The notes beneath the pieces were generated by a model, which saw only the letters and a list, made by a program, of their open reading frames with translations, did no database searches and was not told where the DNA came from. The translations under genes were made by a program, and so were the position numbers. Below are positions 33,187 through 42,873 of a stretch of 52,515 nucleotides of DNA, one piece after another (position 1 is the stretch's first letter; each line of letters opens with the position of its first letter). The stretch is from an uncultured Eggerthellaceae bacterium (GTDB lineage Bacteria; Actinomycetota; Coriobacteriia; Coriobacteriales; Eggerthellaceae), in contig CAIFEB010000011.1 in assembly GCA_903789375.1 (NCBI GenBank), forward strand, positions 1 to 52,515. The letters are read 5' to 3'.

Positions 33187-35984
33187 CCGACGGCACCGTA
33201 CACACGCGCTTGCGCAACGATGTCCGCATCAAAGATGACCGCCTGCGCGCCGTTCTCGACGGTACGTCGTTCCTGTTGTTCGACGGCGCCATGGGCACCA
33301 TGCTGCAGCAGCGCGGTCTCGACGCCGGCGAGTTGCCCGAACTGCTCTGCATCACGAATCCGGACGAGATAACGGCTATCCACCGCGCATACGTCGAAGC
33401 GGGCAGTCTCGTCGCCACCACCAACACGTTCGGGGCGAACGAGCTGAAGCTCGGCAATCGTGCAGCCGTCGAAGACGTGTTCGCACATGCCGTGTCCTGC
33501 GCCCGTGCGTCCGGAGCCGCATATGTCGCCGCCGACATCGGCCCGACCGGCGCTCTGCTTGAGCCGCTTGGCACGCTTTCGTTCGACCGCGCCTACGACC
33601 TGTTCGCACGCGAGGTCAAAGCCGCCGACGCCGCTGGAGCCGATCTGTTCATCATCGAAACCATGACCGATCTGCTCGAAATGAAGGCTGCCGTGCTCGC
33701 GGCGAAGGAGAACAGCGACCTGCCCATCTTCGCCACCATGACGTTCGGCGAGGACGGACGCACGTTTTTGGGAACGAGTCCCGCCGTCGCCGTCGCCGCG
33801 CTCGACGCGCTCGGCGTCAACGCGCTCGGCGTCAACTGCTCGCTCGGTCCGGATGCCCTGGCCCCACTCGTCACCGAAATGCTTTCCGTCGCGACCTGCC
33901 CCGTCATCGTACAGGCGAACGCTGGCCTGCCCTCGATCGTCGACGGACGGACCGTTTACTCCATTGACCCGCAATCGTACGCGCAATCGATAGCACGCAT
34001 CGTAGACGCCGGCGCAAGCATCATCGGCGGCTGCTGCGGAACCGACCCTACCTATATTCGGCTTCTCGCAGATGTTCTGGAAAAGCGCGAAACCCCCGCT
34101 CCGCGTTCTATTGAGCAGGCACCGCGACTGACGTCCGCGCAGAACCTCGTAGAGCTGCACGGCCGCGACATCGCCGTCATCGGCGAGCGCATCAACCCCA
34201 CCGGCAAGAAGAAGCTCAAGCAGGCGCTGCGTGACAAGGATTACGATTATGTCATCAACATGGCTCTTGACCAGGCCGAAGCAGGGTCTGACCTACTCGA
34301 TGTGAACGCCGGCCTCCCGGAAATCGACGAAGGGGCCACGCTCATCGAGCTGGTCAAGCAGATTCAGAGCGTCTGCGGACTTCCGCTCCAGATCGACTCC
34401 TCCGACCCCGCGGCCGTCGAAGGCGCCGTGCGCCATTACGCGGGCAAGGCGCTCATCAACTCCGTGAACGGCAAAGCCGACAACCTCGCCGCCGTCCTCC
34501 CGATTGCCGCGCACTACGGATGTGCCGTCGTCGGACTCACGCTCGACGAAGGAGGTATCCCCTCAACCGCCGAAAAGCGGTTCGCCATCGCTGAGCGCAT
34601 TGTCAACGAAGCCAATCGGTACGGCATTCCTCGTGAAGACGTGTACATCGACTGTCTGACCATGGCGGCATCGACCAATCAATCGGAGGTCATCGAAATC
34701 CTCCGCACGTTGCGCATGGTGAAGGAGCACTTGGGCGTACGTACCGTTCTCGGCGTGTCCAACATCAGCTTCGGCCTGCCTGCACGCGAGGTCGTCAACT
34801 CCGCATTCCTCGCCGCAGCGTTTGCGGCCGGGCTCGACATGCCCATCCTCAACCCGATGAACGAACGGTTCGCCGAAACCGTGGCCGCCTGGAAGCTCCT
34901 ATGCGGACAGGACGAAGGAGCCACCGCGTTCGTCGAGAACTTCAGCTCGTACAAGCCCATGACGAAGCGCATCGAGGAAACGCGCGCGGAGGCTGCGAGG
35001 ACAGCGGCTGCTCAAGCGTCCGCGCAGGCGGCAGCCGACGTTGCCGCAGCTGCGACGAATGCCGCCGCGTTGATTGCCCAAGGCATCCCCGTAGGCGGAG
35101 CGCCGAAAAGCGCACCGTCCGCCGTCTCAAGTTCCCTGGGCGCTGCAGCTGCGCGGGCGTTTGCGCCCTCCGCAGCGTCTGCACAGGCGACGGCGCCCGC
35201 AGCTGCGGCTGGCGCCGTCTTCCCTGTCACGAATGCGTCCAGGGGCGATGTAGGCGCAGTCGCAGAAAACACTGATAGCGCTTCTGATGTGAGCACAAAC
35301 GGCGCTGCCGCCGACAGCGCAGCGAGCGATATCCCCGCATCCAGTACGCTCGACGCCGCATCCACCGAGCTGCGCGAGCTCGTCATTTCCGGGCGCAAAG
35401 GCGCTGCTGGCGAAGCGACGAAGCGCGTCATCGCCGCACACGATCCGCTGTACGCCATCAACGAATGCCTGATTCCCGCACTCGACGTCGTCGGCGATCG
35501 CTTCGAAGCAGGCACGTTCTTCCTGCCGCAGCTCATGGCGTCCGCAGAAGCCGCAAAGGCGGGATTCGACGTCGTAAAATCGCAGCTAGCCAGCGAAGGT
35601 ACGACCAAGGCGGACAAGGGACCGGTCGCACTCGCCACTGTCAAAGGCGACATCCACGACATCGGCAAGAACATCGTGAAGATGCTGCTCGAGAACTACG
35701 GGTTCAAGGTGTACGACCTCGGCCGCGACGTGGACCCCTCCGCCGTACTTGACTGCATCCGTGACCACGATGTGAAGCTCGTCGGTCTGTCCGCGCTCAT
35801 GACGACGACCGTGCACAACATGAAGGTGACTATCGGCCTCATCCACAAGGAATTCCCCGACACGAAGGTGTTCGTAGGAGGCGCCGTTCTCAACGAGGAG
35901 TATGCGAAGATGGTCGGCGCCGACTACTACACGAAGGACGCCGCCGCCTCGGCGCGCGTTGCAACAGAGCTTTTCGGCGCATAG
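33174..35984 (+). CDS. metH: Cobalamin-dependent methionine synthase MetH, lacking the activation domain
   Basis: A 936-residue enzyme. I start it at the ATG 33174 (MLPITDGTVH), with AAGG seven bases upstream. The homocysteine-binding barrel (about 25-310) has GVNCSLGPD and the zinc cysteines in GGCCGTDP. The folate barrel (about 330-590) starts at GERINPTGKKKLKQAL. The cobalamin module (about 720-930) has the cap helices and the His-on motif GDIHDIGKNIVKML. Between the folate and cobalamin modules lies an unusual ~120-residue Ala/Ser-rich linker (about 600-720). The C-terminal activation domain of E. coli MetH is absent and is supplied by the preceding gene. It methylates homocysteine to methionine. 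Confidence 0.96.
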   Translation: MLPITDGTVHTRLRNDVRIKDDRLRAVLDGTSFLLFDGAMGTMLQQRGLDAGELPELLCITNPDEITAIHRAYVEAGSLVATTNTFGANELKLGNRAAVEDVFAHAVSCARASGAAYVAADIGPTGALLEPLGTLSFDRAYDLFAREVKAADAAGADLFIIETMTDLLEMKAAVLAAKENSDLPIFATMTFGEDGRTFLGTSPAVAVAALDALGVNALGVNCSLGPDALAPLVTEMLSVATCPVIVQANAGLPSIVDGRTVYSIDPQSYAQSIARIVDAGASIIGGCCGTDPTYIRLLADVLEKRETPAPRSIEQAPRLTSAQNLVELHGRDIAVIGERINPTGKKKLKQALRDKDYDYVINMALDQAEAGSDLLDVNAGLPEIDEGATLIELVKQIQSVCGLPLQIDSSDPAAVEGAVRHYAGKALINSVNGKADNLAAVLPIAAHYGCAVVGLTLDEGGIPSTAEKRFAIAERIVNEANRYGIPREDVYIDCLTMAASTNQSEVIEILRTLRMVKEHLGVRTVLGVSNISFGLPAREVVNSAFLAAAFAAGLDMPILNPMNERFAETVAAWKLLCGQDEGATAFVENFSSYKPMTKRIEETRAEAARTAAAQASAQAAADVAAAATNAAALIAQGIPVGGAPKSAPSAVSSSLGAAAARAFAPSAASAQATAPAAAAGAVFPVTNASRGDVGAVAENTDSASDVSTNGAAADSAASDIPASSTLDAASTELRELVISGRKGAAGEATKRVIAAHDPLYAINECLIPALDVVGDRFEAGTFFLPQLMASAEAAKAGFDVVKSQLASEGTTKADKGPVALATVKGDIHDIGKNIVKMLLENYGFKVYDLGRDVDPSAVLDCIRDHDVKLVGLSALMTTTVHNMKVTIGLIHKEFPDTKVFVGGAVLNEEYAKMVGADYYTKDAAASARVATELFGA

Positions 35985-36585
35985 CCGAGCCCCCTGGCAC
36001 ACCGACCGGCTCTCTCACACCTTGACGGCTCTTTGCGCCTTGACCGGCACCTCGCAGCTTCGCAAGCACTCAGGGTTATGGGCCAACATGTGCATCTTAC
36101 GGCCTATCGGCCTAGGCCAGGAAGCGCATCCGTTTCATAGCAGCCACTGCGCTACAAGCAGCTGGAATGCAGGTCGACCCAGCCGACGACTTCTCGCACC
36201 TTGGTCAGTCGTTTAACCTTGGTCTGCTCCTCGCGCCTTAGAGAGCCCGCACCTCAACCGGTTCCCCGCACCTTGACAAACGAAAGAGGACGCTGCGCGA
36301 TTTCTCACGCAGCGTCCTCTTGAGAACAAATATGCTCACTGGCAGTTCAAAGATCGACATCCAAAAGCATGCCAATCTAGCTCACCGGAACTCTGGCCTG
36401 GACTCGCTGGGTTCTTGACCTACGCCCTCCGTACTCTTTGCCCATGCCCACCGGAGTTCCTAGCCCATGCTCGCTGGGCCTCTGGCGAATTCGAGTTGGG
36501 ACCGGTTCAACACCGCCCCAACTCAAGCGAACGTCCTATCAAGAGCTTCCGTAAACAGCTCCAGTGAGACGGCCTGCACCGCCGT
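35985..36585. other. Intergenic region between metH and yebC with degenerate repeats
   Basis: No credible gene is seen in 601 bases. The first half repeats variants of GCACCTTGAC (near 36016, 36036, 36197, 36217 and 36266), and 36365-36500 repeats 'CTCACCGGAACT/CTCGCTGGG' variants. One clear terminator hairpin is present (listed separately). Confidence 0.6.
36274..36319 (-). terminator. Terminator downstream of yebC
   Basis: GAGGACGCTGCG (36286-36297) and CGCAGCGTCCTC (36308-36319) form a perfect 12-bp stem with a 10-nt loop. On the minus strand it is followed by TTTCGTTTG. It suits transcripts from yebC, about 270 bases upstream, and may also stop metH read-through from the other side. Confidence 0.75.
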
Positions 36586-37386
36586 TTACTCAGCAGCGTC
36601 GAGCGCTTCGGCGATCTCGTCGGTGATGTTCATGGTGTGGTACACGTTCTGCAGGTCCTCGAGCTCGTCGAGCGCGTCAACCAGACGCATGACCTTCATC
36701 GCGTCAGACACCGACACGTCGGTCGGGGTGGTCGGAACCATGGTCAGTTCGGCGCCGTGCGTCTCAATGCCCTGATCCTCGAGGCCCTTCTTCACCGCCA
36801 TGAGGTCGGTCGGCGACGTCCACACGATCCACTGATCGTCATCATCGTCGTAATCCGCTCCGCCAGCCTCGGCAACGGCGAGCATGAACTCGTCCTCGTC
36901 CGTCGCGTTCTGCTTGTCGGGAACCTTCTTCTCGCCGCTCTCGATGACCTTCGGGACCATGACCTTGCCCTTGCGCTCGAACTGGAACGCAACGGAACCA
37001 GAGGTGCCAAGGTTTCCACCATGATGCGTGAACGTGGAACGGACATCGGCGGCGGTACGGTTGCGGTTATCCGTCAGGGCCTCGCAGTAGATGGCGATGC
37101 CAGCCGGGCCGTAGCCCTCGTACACGACGGTCTCGTAGTTCGCGGCATCCTTGCCGGAACCGAACGCCTTGTCGATAGCGGTCTTGATCTTGTCCTTCGG
37201 AAGCGAGTAACCCTTCGCCTTCTCGATAGCAGCAGCCAAGGAAGCGTTGTTCTCGGGGTTCGGGTCACCGCCCTCCTTTGCAGCAACGGTGATGTTACGC
37301 GCAAGCTTGGAGAACAAAGCAGAGCGCTTCGCGTCCTGAGCCGCTTTGCGGTGCTTTGTAGTGGCCCATTTTGAATGCCCAGACAT
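36586..37386 (-). CDS. yebC: YebC/PmpR family DNA-binding regulatory protein
   Basis: A 266-residue protein with the invariant start MSGHSKWATTKHRKAAQDAKR. AGGAAGG precedes the ATG at 37386; the longer open frame lacks homology. Other family blocks are GGDPNPENNASLAAAIEKAK and YEGYGPAGIAIYCEALTDNRNR. Members bind DNA as regulators and some promote translation of proline stretches. An extended -10 (TGCTAGAAT, about 37422-37430) lies 40 bases upstream. Confidence 0.95.
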   Translation of the reverse strand: MSGHSKWATTKHRKAAQDAKRSALFSKLARNITVAAKEGGDPNPENNASLAAAIEKAKGYSLPKDKIKTAIDKAFGSGKDAANYETVVYEGYGPAGIAIYCEALTDNRNRTAADVRSTFTHHGGNLGTSGSVAFQFERKGKVMVPKVIESGEKKVPDKQNATDEDEFMLAVAEAGGADYDDDDDQWIVWTSPTDLMAVKKGLEDQGIETHGAELTMVPTTPTDVSVSDAMKVMRLVDALDELEDLQNVYHTMNITDEIAEALDAAE

Positions 37387-37515
37387 AGACTTCCCTTCCT
37401 GAAACAAAATACTAACGTGGCATTCTAGCACAGCGCGCCCGTGCGCCGGCCTCCTTCGCAGTAACAGCAAACGCAGGTCGTGCAGACGAGCGCCCCCTCA
37501 CGCAAGCGCGGCTCT

Positions 37516-37667
37516 CGTTGCGCGGGCACAGCCTCACTCATGCGCACAGCTTCGTTGCGCGGGTGCGGCCTCGTCAGCGCGTACGGCCCTCGTCATGCAG
37601 GAGCTGCTTCGTTATGCAGGCACGGCCTCGTTCCGCGGGTGCGGCCTCACTCACAGGCACGACCCCA
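37516..37667 (+). repeat. Degenerate ~19-bp repeats between yebC and a membrane-protein gene
   Basis: Units like CGTTGCGCGGGTGCGGCCTC start near 37516, 37553, 37610 and 37630, with a partial unit overlapping the stop of the neighbouring gene. Spacing is irregular. No gene is seen in the 281-base spacer. Confidence 0.65.
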
Positions 37668-39638
37668 TTACGCGGGCACCACTTCTGCCGCCTCGGATTC
37701 GAAGCGCACGTCGATATGGGCACGCGGGCTGAACGCCAGCAACATGTTGAGCGGTGCCGTCAGAACGAGCGGCATGACGTAGCGCACCGATTCGTTCCAC
37801 AGGGACACGGGTCCCACCAGAAGCACGGCGACCGAGAACAGCATCGGAATCATCGTCTCAAACCGCTGACGGCGGTCGCCATCGCGCGTGCGCCATACGC
37901 CGAACAGGCAGAACGCCGGCAAAATGCTCGCCCAGAACGACTTCATCATCAGCAGGTCGACGACGGGCACCGTCATGAGCGCATCCGACAGCGCCGTCAC
38001 CTGCTCATCGAACAACGTGTACTGCCAGTTGCGCGGCAACTGCAGAAAGCCTTCGAGCGAATGCTGCGAATCGAATCCGTAGGCGAGGTTCGGCCCCGTG
38101 GCAAACGTGAACCAGTTGTCAACAAGGCCGGTCCACGCGGTGAAGTACGCTGCCGGCTTGCGCAATCCGGTCTCTGCCCACAGCTCGAGGAAGTCTCCGT
38201 AGCGCGCATTCGGCGCCTCGACGTAGCCCTTCACGCCGTCCGCCGCATCCCAGGTGTAGTCGTCGGGGATGTGCTCGAAGCCCATGAGGTAGGTGTCGTC
38301 GATAATCGCGCGGCCTTCGGCATCGATGACGGCTGGATCGTTGACCACAACGATGCCGAGCTGCTGAAGCGGCACCGCGAGAATCTCCTGGCGTCCATCG
38401 GGAAGGATCGCGCGCCCGACGCCCGCGCTCACCGCCGCCGGGACAATCGTGTTCACGATGAGGTACGTCGCCAACGCCGTGCCTGCAAGCAGTACTCGGG
38501 TGCTTCTCCGGCGGGTGACCAGGAACGCTACGACAAGCGAGATGACCACAACGTAGAGCGTCGGCTTCTTGGTGAGCGACACGCAGATCGCGCTGACGAT
38601 GAGCAGCACCACCCACACCTTGCTGCTGCGCAGGCAACCACCGCGCGTGCGGATGATCTCGGCGTACGCGATCGAGAACATGACGAAGAACGGTATGGAC
38701 AGCGTATCCTTCACGAGCGATGCCATGAACCACGGAATCGCCGGGAACAAAGCGAAGAACAAAAAGACGACGAGGCGCACCATGCGGCGCACGCGCAAGC
38801 GCACGAGGTACGCGACCATCAGACTGCAGGACAGCGCCGCGAGCGCGTCCTGCAGAAGTATCAGCACGAACAGTCCGCGAAACATATTGCCGCCGAGGAC
38901 ATCGAGCCCCAGATTGGCGAACGCCCACAGCAGCATCGTGACGGTGAGCGGATGGTGCGCGGACAGCGCCGTCTCCTGCGGCTGGAGCATCCACATGATC
39001 TCGTCCTGTGTATCGCACCAGTACACGCCGGGAAACATCGAGAGCACCCACGGCATCCAGCACAGGAAGATGATGAGCGTCATCAGAAGCACGCTGCGCG
39101 CATTCCAGCGGAACAGCGGCGTGTCGTCCGACAGGAAGATGTAGCGCAGCCACGCGCCGAACGTCGTGCGCGGACGTCGTGTGCGCACCGCCCGCGCATC
39201 GAACGCGGTATCGCCTTTGGCGGCGGCCATAGCAGCCGTCGGCTCAGCGACGACGACCGTCGCAGACGCTGCCGAGGTTTCGGACGGCGCAGACGTTGCG
39301 GTTGCGGACCCCTCCGCGTCCAATGCCGATATGGTCTCCCCTGACGCTGGCCCGTCGGCCTTCACCGTTCGCTTGCCTATGCGCAGCGAGAACGGGCGAC
39401 TCGCCTGGAACTTCGCCAGAAACGCGTACCCGTACTTGAACACCACGCAGAACAGCAGGACGAACAGCACCATCATGATGTACAGCGCGCCGCCCGTGTA
39501 GTCGAGCACGCCTTCGTTCACGTACACCGACGTGCCGCACGCGAACATGAACCCAAGGAAAATCGGCACAAGGTATTCGGGGTTGCGGCGCAAGAGAAAT
39601 TGCCGCCGCGGTTTCCGCCCTTCATGCTTGTCGGCCAT
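37668..39638 (-). CDS. DUF6020 family polytopic membrane protein (copy 1)
   Basis: A 656-residue protein with about 12 membrane segments. The ATG at 39638 follows AAGGGGG. Two N-terminal helices are followed by a ~90-residue Ala-rich cytoplasmic loop, then a helix leading to the extracytoplasmic motif PWVLSMFPGVYWCDTQDE. A second motif, LVKDTLSIPFFV, lies in a later loop, and the C-terminus has GPVSLWNESVRYVMPLVL. The acidic residues after the first conserved helix and the overall topology recall GT-C glycosyltransferases using lipid-linked sugars; that is inference. It is a paralogue of the gene at 40095-42128, matching it in order and motifs. Function unknown. Confidence 0.82.
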   Translation of the reverse strand: MADKHEGRKPRRQFLLRRNPEYLVPIFLGFMFACGTSVYVNEGVLDYTGGALYIMMVLFVLLFCVVFKYGYAFLAKFQASRPFSLRIGKRTVKADGPASGETISALDAEGSATATSAPSETSAASATVVVAEPTAAMAAAKGDTAFDARAVRTRRPRTTFGAWLRYIFLSDDTPLFRWNARSVLLMTLIIFLCWMPWVLSMFPGVYWCDTQDEIMWMLQPQETALSAHHPLTVTMLLWAFANLGLDVLGGNMFRGLFVLILLQDALAALSCSLMVAYLVRLRVRRMVRLVVFLFFALFPAIPWFMASLVKDTLSIPFFVMFSIAYAEIIRTRGGCLRSSKVWVVLLIVSAICVSLTKKPTLYVVVISLVVAFLVTRRRSTRVLLAGTALATYLIVNTIVPAAVSAGVGRAILPDGRQEILAVPLQQLGIVVVNDPAVIDAEGRAIIDDTYLMGFEHIPDDYTWDAADGVKGYVEAPNARYGDFLELWAETGLRKPAAYFTAWTGLVDNWFTFATGPNLAYGFDSQHSLEGFLQLPRNWQYTLFDEQVTALSDALMTVPVVDLLMMKSFWASILPAFCLFGVWRTRDGDRRQRFETMIPMLFSVAVLLVGPVSLWNESVRYVMPLVLTAPLNMLLAFSPRAHIDVRFESEAAEVVPA

Positions 39639-40094
39639 TCATCCCCCTTAGCGCTGGCGCATCGGCTGATCAGGCGCGTTTGCATTGCCCCTTGCCGGAA
39701 TCAGCAGCGATTCAGCGTTGCTCATCGTCAAGACCGCAAGCACCTCTTCGCCGCCTGTTGTCGGCGCGACGGTGCTGGTGATCGTCGTTGTCGCGAACGC
39801 ATCGACGTTGCCCGTTGCCGGAATGCGACACAGGACATCACCATGCGTTGCGTAACGTTGCTATTTTCATAGTTCGCCGTTTCATTTTCATATCTACACA
39901 AATGGTGCCAGAACTAAATCACAGGACGCGCGCTTTTCCGCTCATCATTTCCACCGGTAACATACGCAACTGAACGTTTCCAGGACTTGCTATGCCGCCC
40001 GACATGCGTCTTGACGAGAGCGTCCTTGTTCTATGCGCAACTGGACGCTTCCGGAGCCTGCCATGCCGCAGCTGCGGGAACGCTGGCGGTAATC
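39639..40094. other. Intergenic region between the two DUF6020 genes, with 37-bp repeats
   Basis: No credible gene in 456 bases. Two imperfect 37-base direct repeats occur at 39961-39997 and 40032-40068 (both contain GCAACTG-ACG-TTCC). A further pair of TTGCC-GTTGCCGGAAT-like segments lies near 39684 and 39808. An AT-rich stretch at 39855-39925 may carry the promoter of copy 1. Confidence 0.6.
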
Positions 40095-42128
40095 CTAATC
40101 ATGCGGCCGGCATTGATAGCCCCCGGCTTTCGCCGCCTGCCCGTCTTCTCCGCGCGGCGTCCAGAACGCGATGGCGAGGGACAGCGGAGCCGTCGCCACG
40201 AGCGGCATGACGTAGCGGATGCCCTCGTTCCAAATCGACACCGGTCCCACCAGCAGGAACAGGAATGTTCCCACGAACGGCATGAGCAGCGAAAACCGCC
40301 TGCCCCTCTCGCCGCGCCCGCGGGCCAGGATGGCGAATAGGCAGAACCCCGGCACGACGCTCGCCCACAGCGCCTTGCCCACGAAGATGCTCATGCCGGG
40401 GACGTACCCCAGCACGCCGGTGATAGCCTCGAGCGCTCCCGCCGCCGCCGCTTCGGGCTCGTAGCCCGGCAGCGCCATGAATTCCTCGTTGATTTCGCCC
40501 GAATAGAAGTTGAACACCAGGTCGGGCGTGGGTCCGAACGTGAACCAGTCGGCGACGAGCCCGTCCCATGCCTCCACGTAGGAAAGCGCATTCGCAGGGG
40601 CCTCTTCCGCCCACAGCTTCAGAAACGCCCCGTAGTCGGCGCCTTCGGGCTCGCTGTAGCGCTTGACGCCATCCGCGCACATCCAGTTGTACGCATCGGG
40701 GATTCCGGCGAAACCCATGAAGTACGTCTGGTCGACGATCGCCCGATCCGCCGTGTCAAACGACTGGGGGTTATGGCGCACCGCGTTGGCGAGCTGCTGC
40801 ATCGGTAGCGCCAGCGCCTCCTCGCGACCGTCCGGCACGATCTGGCGATTGAGCGGCCCGGTCACGATGGCGGGCATGAGCAGATTGGCGCACAGCACGA
40901 TGACGATCGAAAGCGCAGGCCACACAGTCTTCGCACGCCAGCCGCGCACCGATGCGATCGCGAACACGGCGCACAGGCACACGATGTAGAGCCCCGGTTT
41001 CTTCGTGAGCGCCAACAGCAATGCGCTCGCGCACAGAAGGACGAGCCAACCGGGATGGCGCAGCGACGCGCCGCGCATGCGCATGCATTCGACATACGCA
41101 AGCGCGAACAGGATGAAGAACGGAAGCGACAGCGTGTCCTTCGCCAAGGTTCCCATGAACGTCGGCAGCGGATAGAACAGCGCGCAGAACGCGAACGCCA
41201 CGGCAGCGGCCGCGCGCGGCAGCCGCAGCTTTCCGTTCAGGTAGCAGCACAGAGCCCCGAGAGAGAACGCGCATGCGGCGCTTTGGATGAGTACGAGCGC
41301 GTAGATGCCGGTGAACGCGTTGCCGGACCCATCGAGGCCCAGTTGCGCGAACCACCCCATGACCAGGGTGTCGAACAGCGGATGCTGCGCGAGAATCTTC
41401 CAGTAGTCGTTGAGCGCCCACGCAACCTGATTAGCGGTGTCGGCCCAGAACACGCCCGGGCACATGGCCAATAGCCACGGAAGCCAGCAGGCGAAGATGA
41501 GCGTTCCGGTGAGCACGATGCCAAGCGCGTCCCAGCGAAGAAGCGGCGAGGACGAGGACAGGAAGAACCGCCCGAACGCGCTGCGCGAACCGCGACGGCG
41601 CGCCCTCGCCGACCGCGAGCACGACGCGGCCTTGCCGGAGGTGCGGCGTCGCACAGCAGGTCGAGCACCGCCGGAGTTTGCGCGCGCGGGGGTCGATGAG
41701 GCATCAGCGCCAACGCATGACCGCCGCACGCTTGCGCTTCCGCCCTCGCGCGCAGCCTGTGCATTCGCGTGCGCACTCCCGCCCTCGCGCACCTGCGCCC
41801 TCTGGGCGTGCGCGTTCGCGCAGCGCCGCTTCTCCAGCGCTGCGTACACCCACGCATACACAACGCAGAACACGATGCTGAACAGGACGGACAGCACATA
41901 GGCAATCGGGTTGGCCAGGTTGAGCGTGCCGAGCGACAACGCCACGGCCGAGCAGCAGCCGAACTGCACGCCCAGAAGAATCGGCACCACGTACGCCGCC
42001 TTCGCCGGCACGGCGATGCCAGCCCGGCGGAATCTCCCCTGCTCGTTCAACCAGACGGGGATGGCACTGCGCCGTCCCCTGCCGTGTGCGGCCGTCGCCG
42101 CTGCGCGCTCAGGCATCCGCAGCGTCAT
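40095..42128 (-). CDS. DUF6020 family polytopic membrane protein (copy 2)
   Basis: A 677-residue paralogue of the protein encoded at 37668-39638. It shares the topology and conserved motifs: PWLLAMCPGVFWADTANQ, FMGTLAKDTLSLPFF, TKKPGLYIV and GPVSIWNEGIRYVMPLV. The cytoplasmic loop after the second helix is long (~90 residues) and rich in Ala, Arg and Gly with the repeated segment REGGSA. I use the ATG at 42128, seven bases after the carbonic anhydrase stop; an ATG at 42116 is an alternative. Co-orientation with the moaA-moaC-carbonic anhydrase genes suggests read-through but not necessarily a shared function. Possible GT-C-type glycosyltransferase, unproven. Confidence 0.82.
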   Translation of the reverse strand: MTLRMPERAAATAAHGRGRRSAIPVWLNEQGRFRRAGIAVPAKAAYVVPILLGVQFGCCSAVALSLGTLNLANPIAYVLSVLFSIVFCVVYAWVYAALEKRRCANAHAQRAQVREGGSAHANAQAAREGGSASVRRSCVGADASSTPARANSGGARPAVRRRTSGKAASCSRSARARRRGSRSAFGRFFLSSSSPLLRWDALGIVLTGTLIFACWLPWLLAMCPGVFWADTANQVAWALNDYWKILAQHPLFDTLVMGWFAQLGLDGSGNAFTGIYALVLIQSAACAFSLGALCCYLNGKLRLPRAAAAVAFAFCALFYPLPTFMGTLAKDTLSLPFFILFALAYVECMRMRGASLRHPGWLVLLCASALLLALTKKPGLYIVCLCAVFAIASVRGWRAKTVWPALSIVIVLCANLLMPAIVTGPLNRQIVPDGREEALALPMQQLANAVRHNPQSFDTADRAIVDQTYFMGFAGIPDAYNWMCADGVKRYSEPEGADYGAFLKLWAEEAPANALSYVEAWDGLVADWFTFGPTPDLVFNFYSGEINEEFMALPGYEPEAAAAGALEAITGVLGYVPGMSIFVGKALWASVVPGFCLFAILARGRGERGRRFSLLMPFVGTFLFLLVGPVSIWNEGIRYVMPLVATAPLSLAIAFWTPRGEDGQAAKAGGYQCRPHD

Positions 42129-42135
42129 CCGACGG

Positions 42136-42873
42136 CTACATAAGCTGACGCAGCAGCGCCATCGCCGTCGTGCGGTCGAGTCCCAGCTGCTCCAGAAGCT
42201 TCACGCCCGTGTTCTGGCCGAACGCCGGCGTGCTCCAGATGCGCTCGCCTGCATCCGGGTAGGTCAGAACGCCCTCGCGCACCATCTCGGCCGTCACATC
42301 GACGTAGCCAGCGGCCGCCTTGACGACCAGCTCGTCGATTTCGGCATCCGAAAGCGTGCGCACCGCGCGCGCAGGCGCGCCGATGATGAGGCTGCGCGGC
42401 GGAAACTCCTTGTGCTCGGTGACGAGGGCGCCCGCTCCCACCAGGGAGTACTCGCCGATATGCGCATGGTCCATCACGATGGACCCCATGCCGATGAGCA
42501 CGTTGTCGTCGATGGTGCAACCGTGCACGATGGCGCCGTGACCGACCGTCACGCCATCGCCGATAGCAAGCGGAGACCCGCCGCTCGTGTGCAGCGAGCA
42601 GTTCTCCTGGATGTTCGTGCGTGCGCCGATGCGGATGGAGTCCGCGTCGCCGCGGATATGCGCGCCGGCGAACACCGACGATTCGGAACCAACCGCCACG
42701 TCGCCGATGATCGACGCGTACGGCGAGAGCCGGCACGTGGGATCGAGCTCCACCTGAGAATAGCTGGGCGTCGCGAGCGTCATCTTGTCGGGCTCTGCCG
42801 CACCGGTTGCGACTTCGTCATCCGACCGCTTTCCCCCATGCGAAAGCGGCGTGTTGTCAGCTATATAGCTCAT
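42136..42873 (-). CDS. Gamma carbonic anhydrase family protein
   Basis: A 245-residue left-handed parallel beta-helix protein. Hexapeptide repeats run from about residue 50 to 190 ([13 protein letters not shown] through [13 protein letters not shown]). Metal-ligand histidines are seen in [12 protein letters not shown] and MDHAHIG, and the conserved [11 protein letters not shown] segment matches the family. A ~40-residue N-terminal extension precedes the fold; the C-terminal helices follow residue 195. The start at 42873 overlaps the moaC stop (ATGA), with AAGGACC upstream. Family members hydrate CO2 or bind acyl-CoA; the substrate here is not certain. Confidence 0.88.
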   Translation of the reverse strand: MSYIADNTPLSHGGKRSDDEVATGAAEPDKMTLATPSYSQVELDPTCRLSPYASIIGDVAVGSESSVFAGAHIRGDADSIRIGARTNIQENCSLHTSGGSPLAIGDGVTVGHGAIVHGCTIDDNVLIGMGSIVMDHAHIGEYSLVGAGALVTEHKEFPPRSLIIGAPARAVRTLSDAEIDELVVKAAAGYVDVTAEMVREGVLTYPDAGERIWSTPAFGQNTGVKLLEQLGLDRTTAMALLRQLM

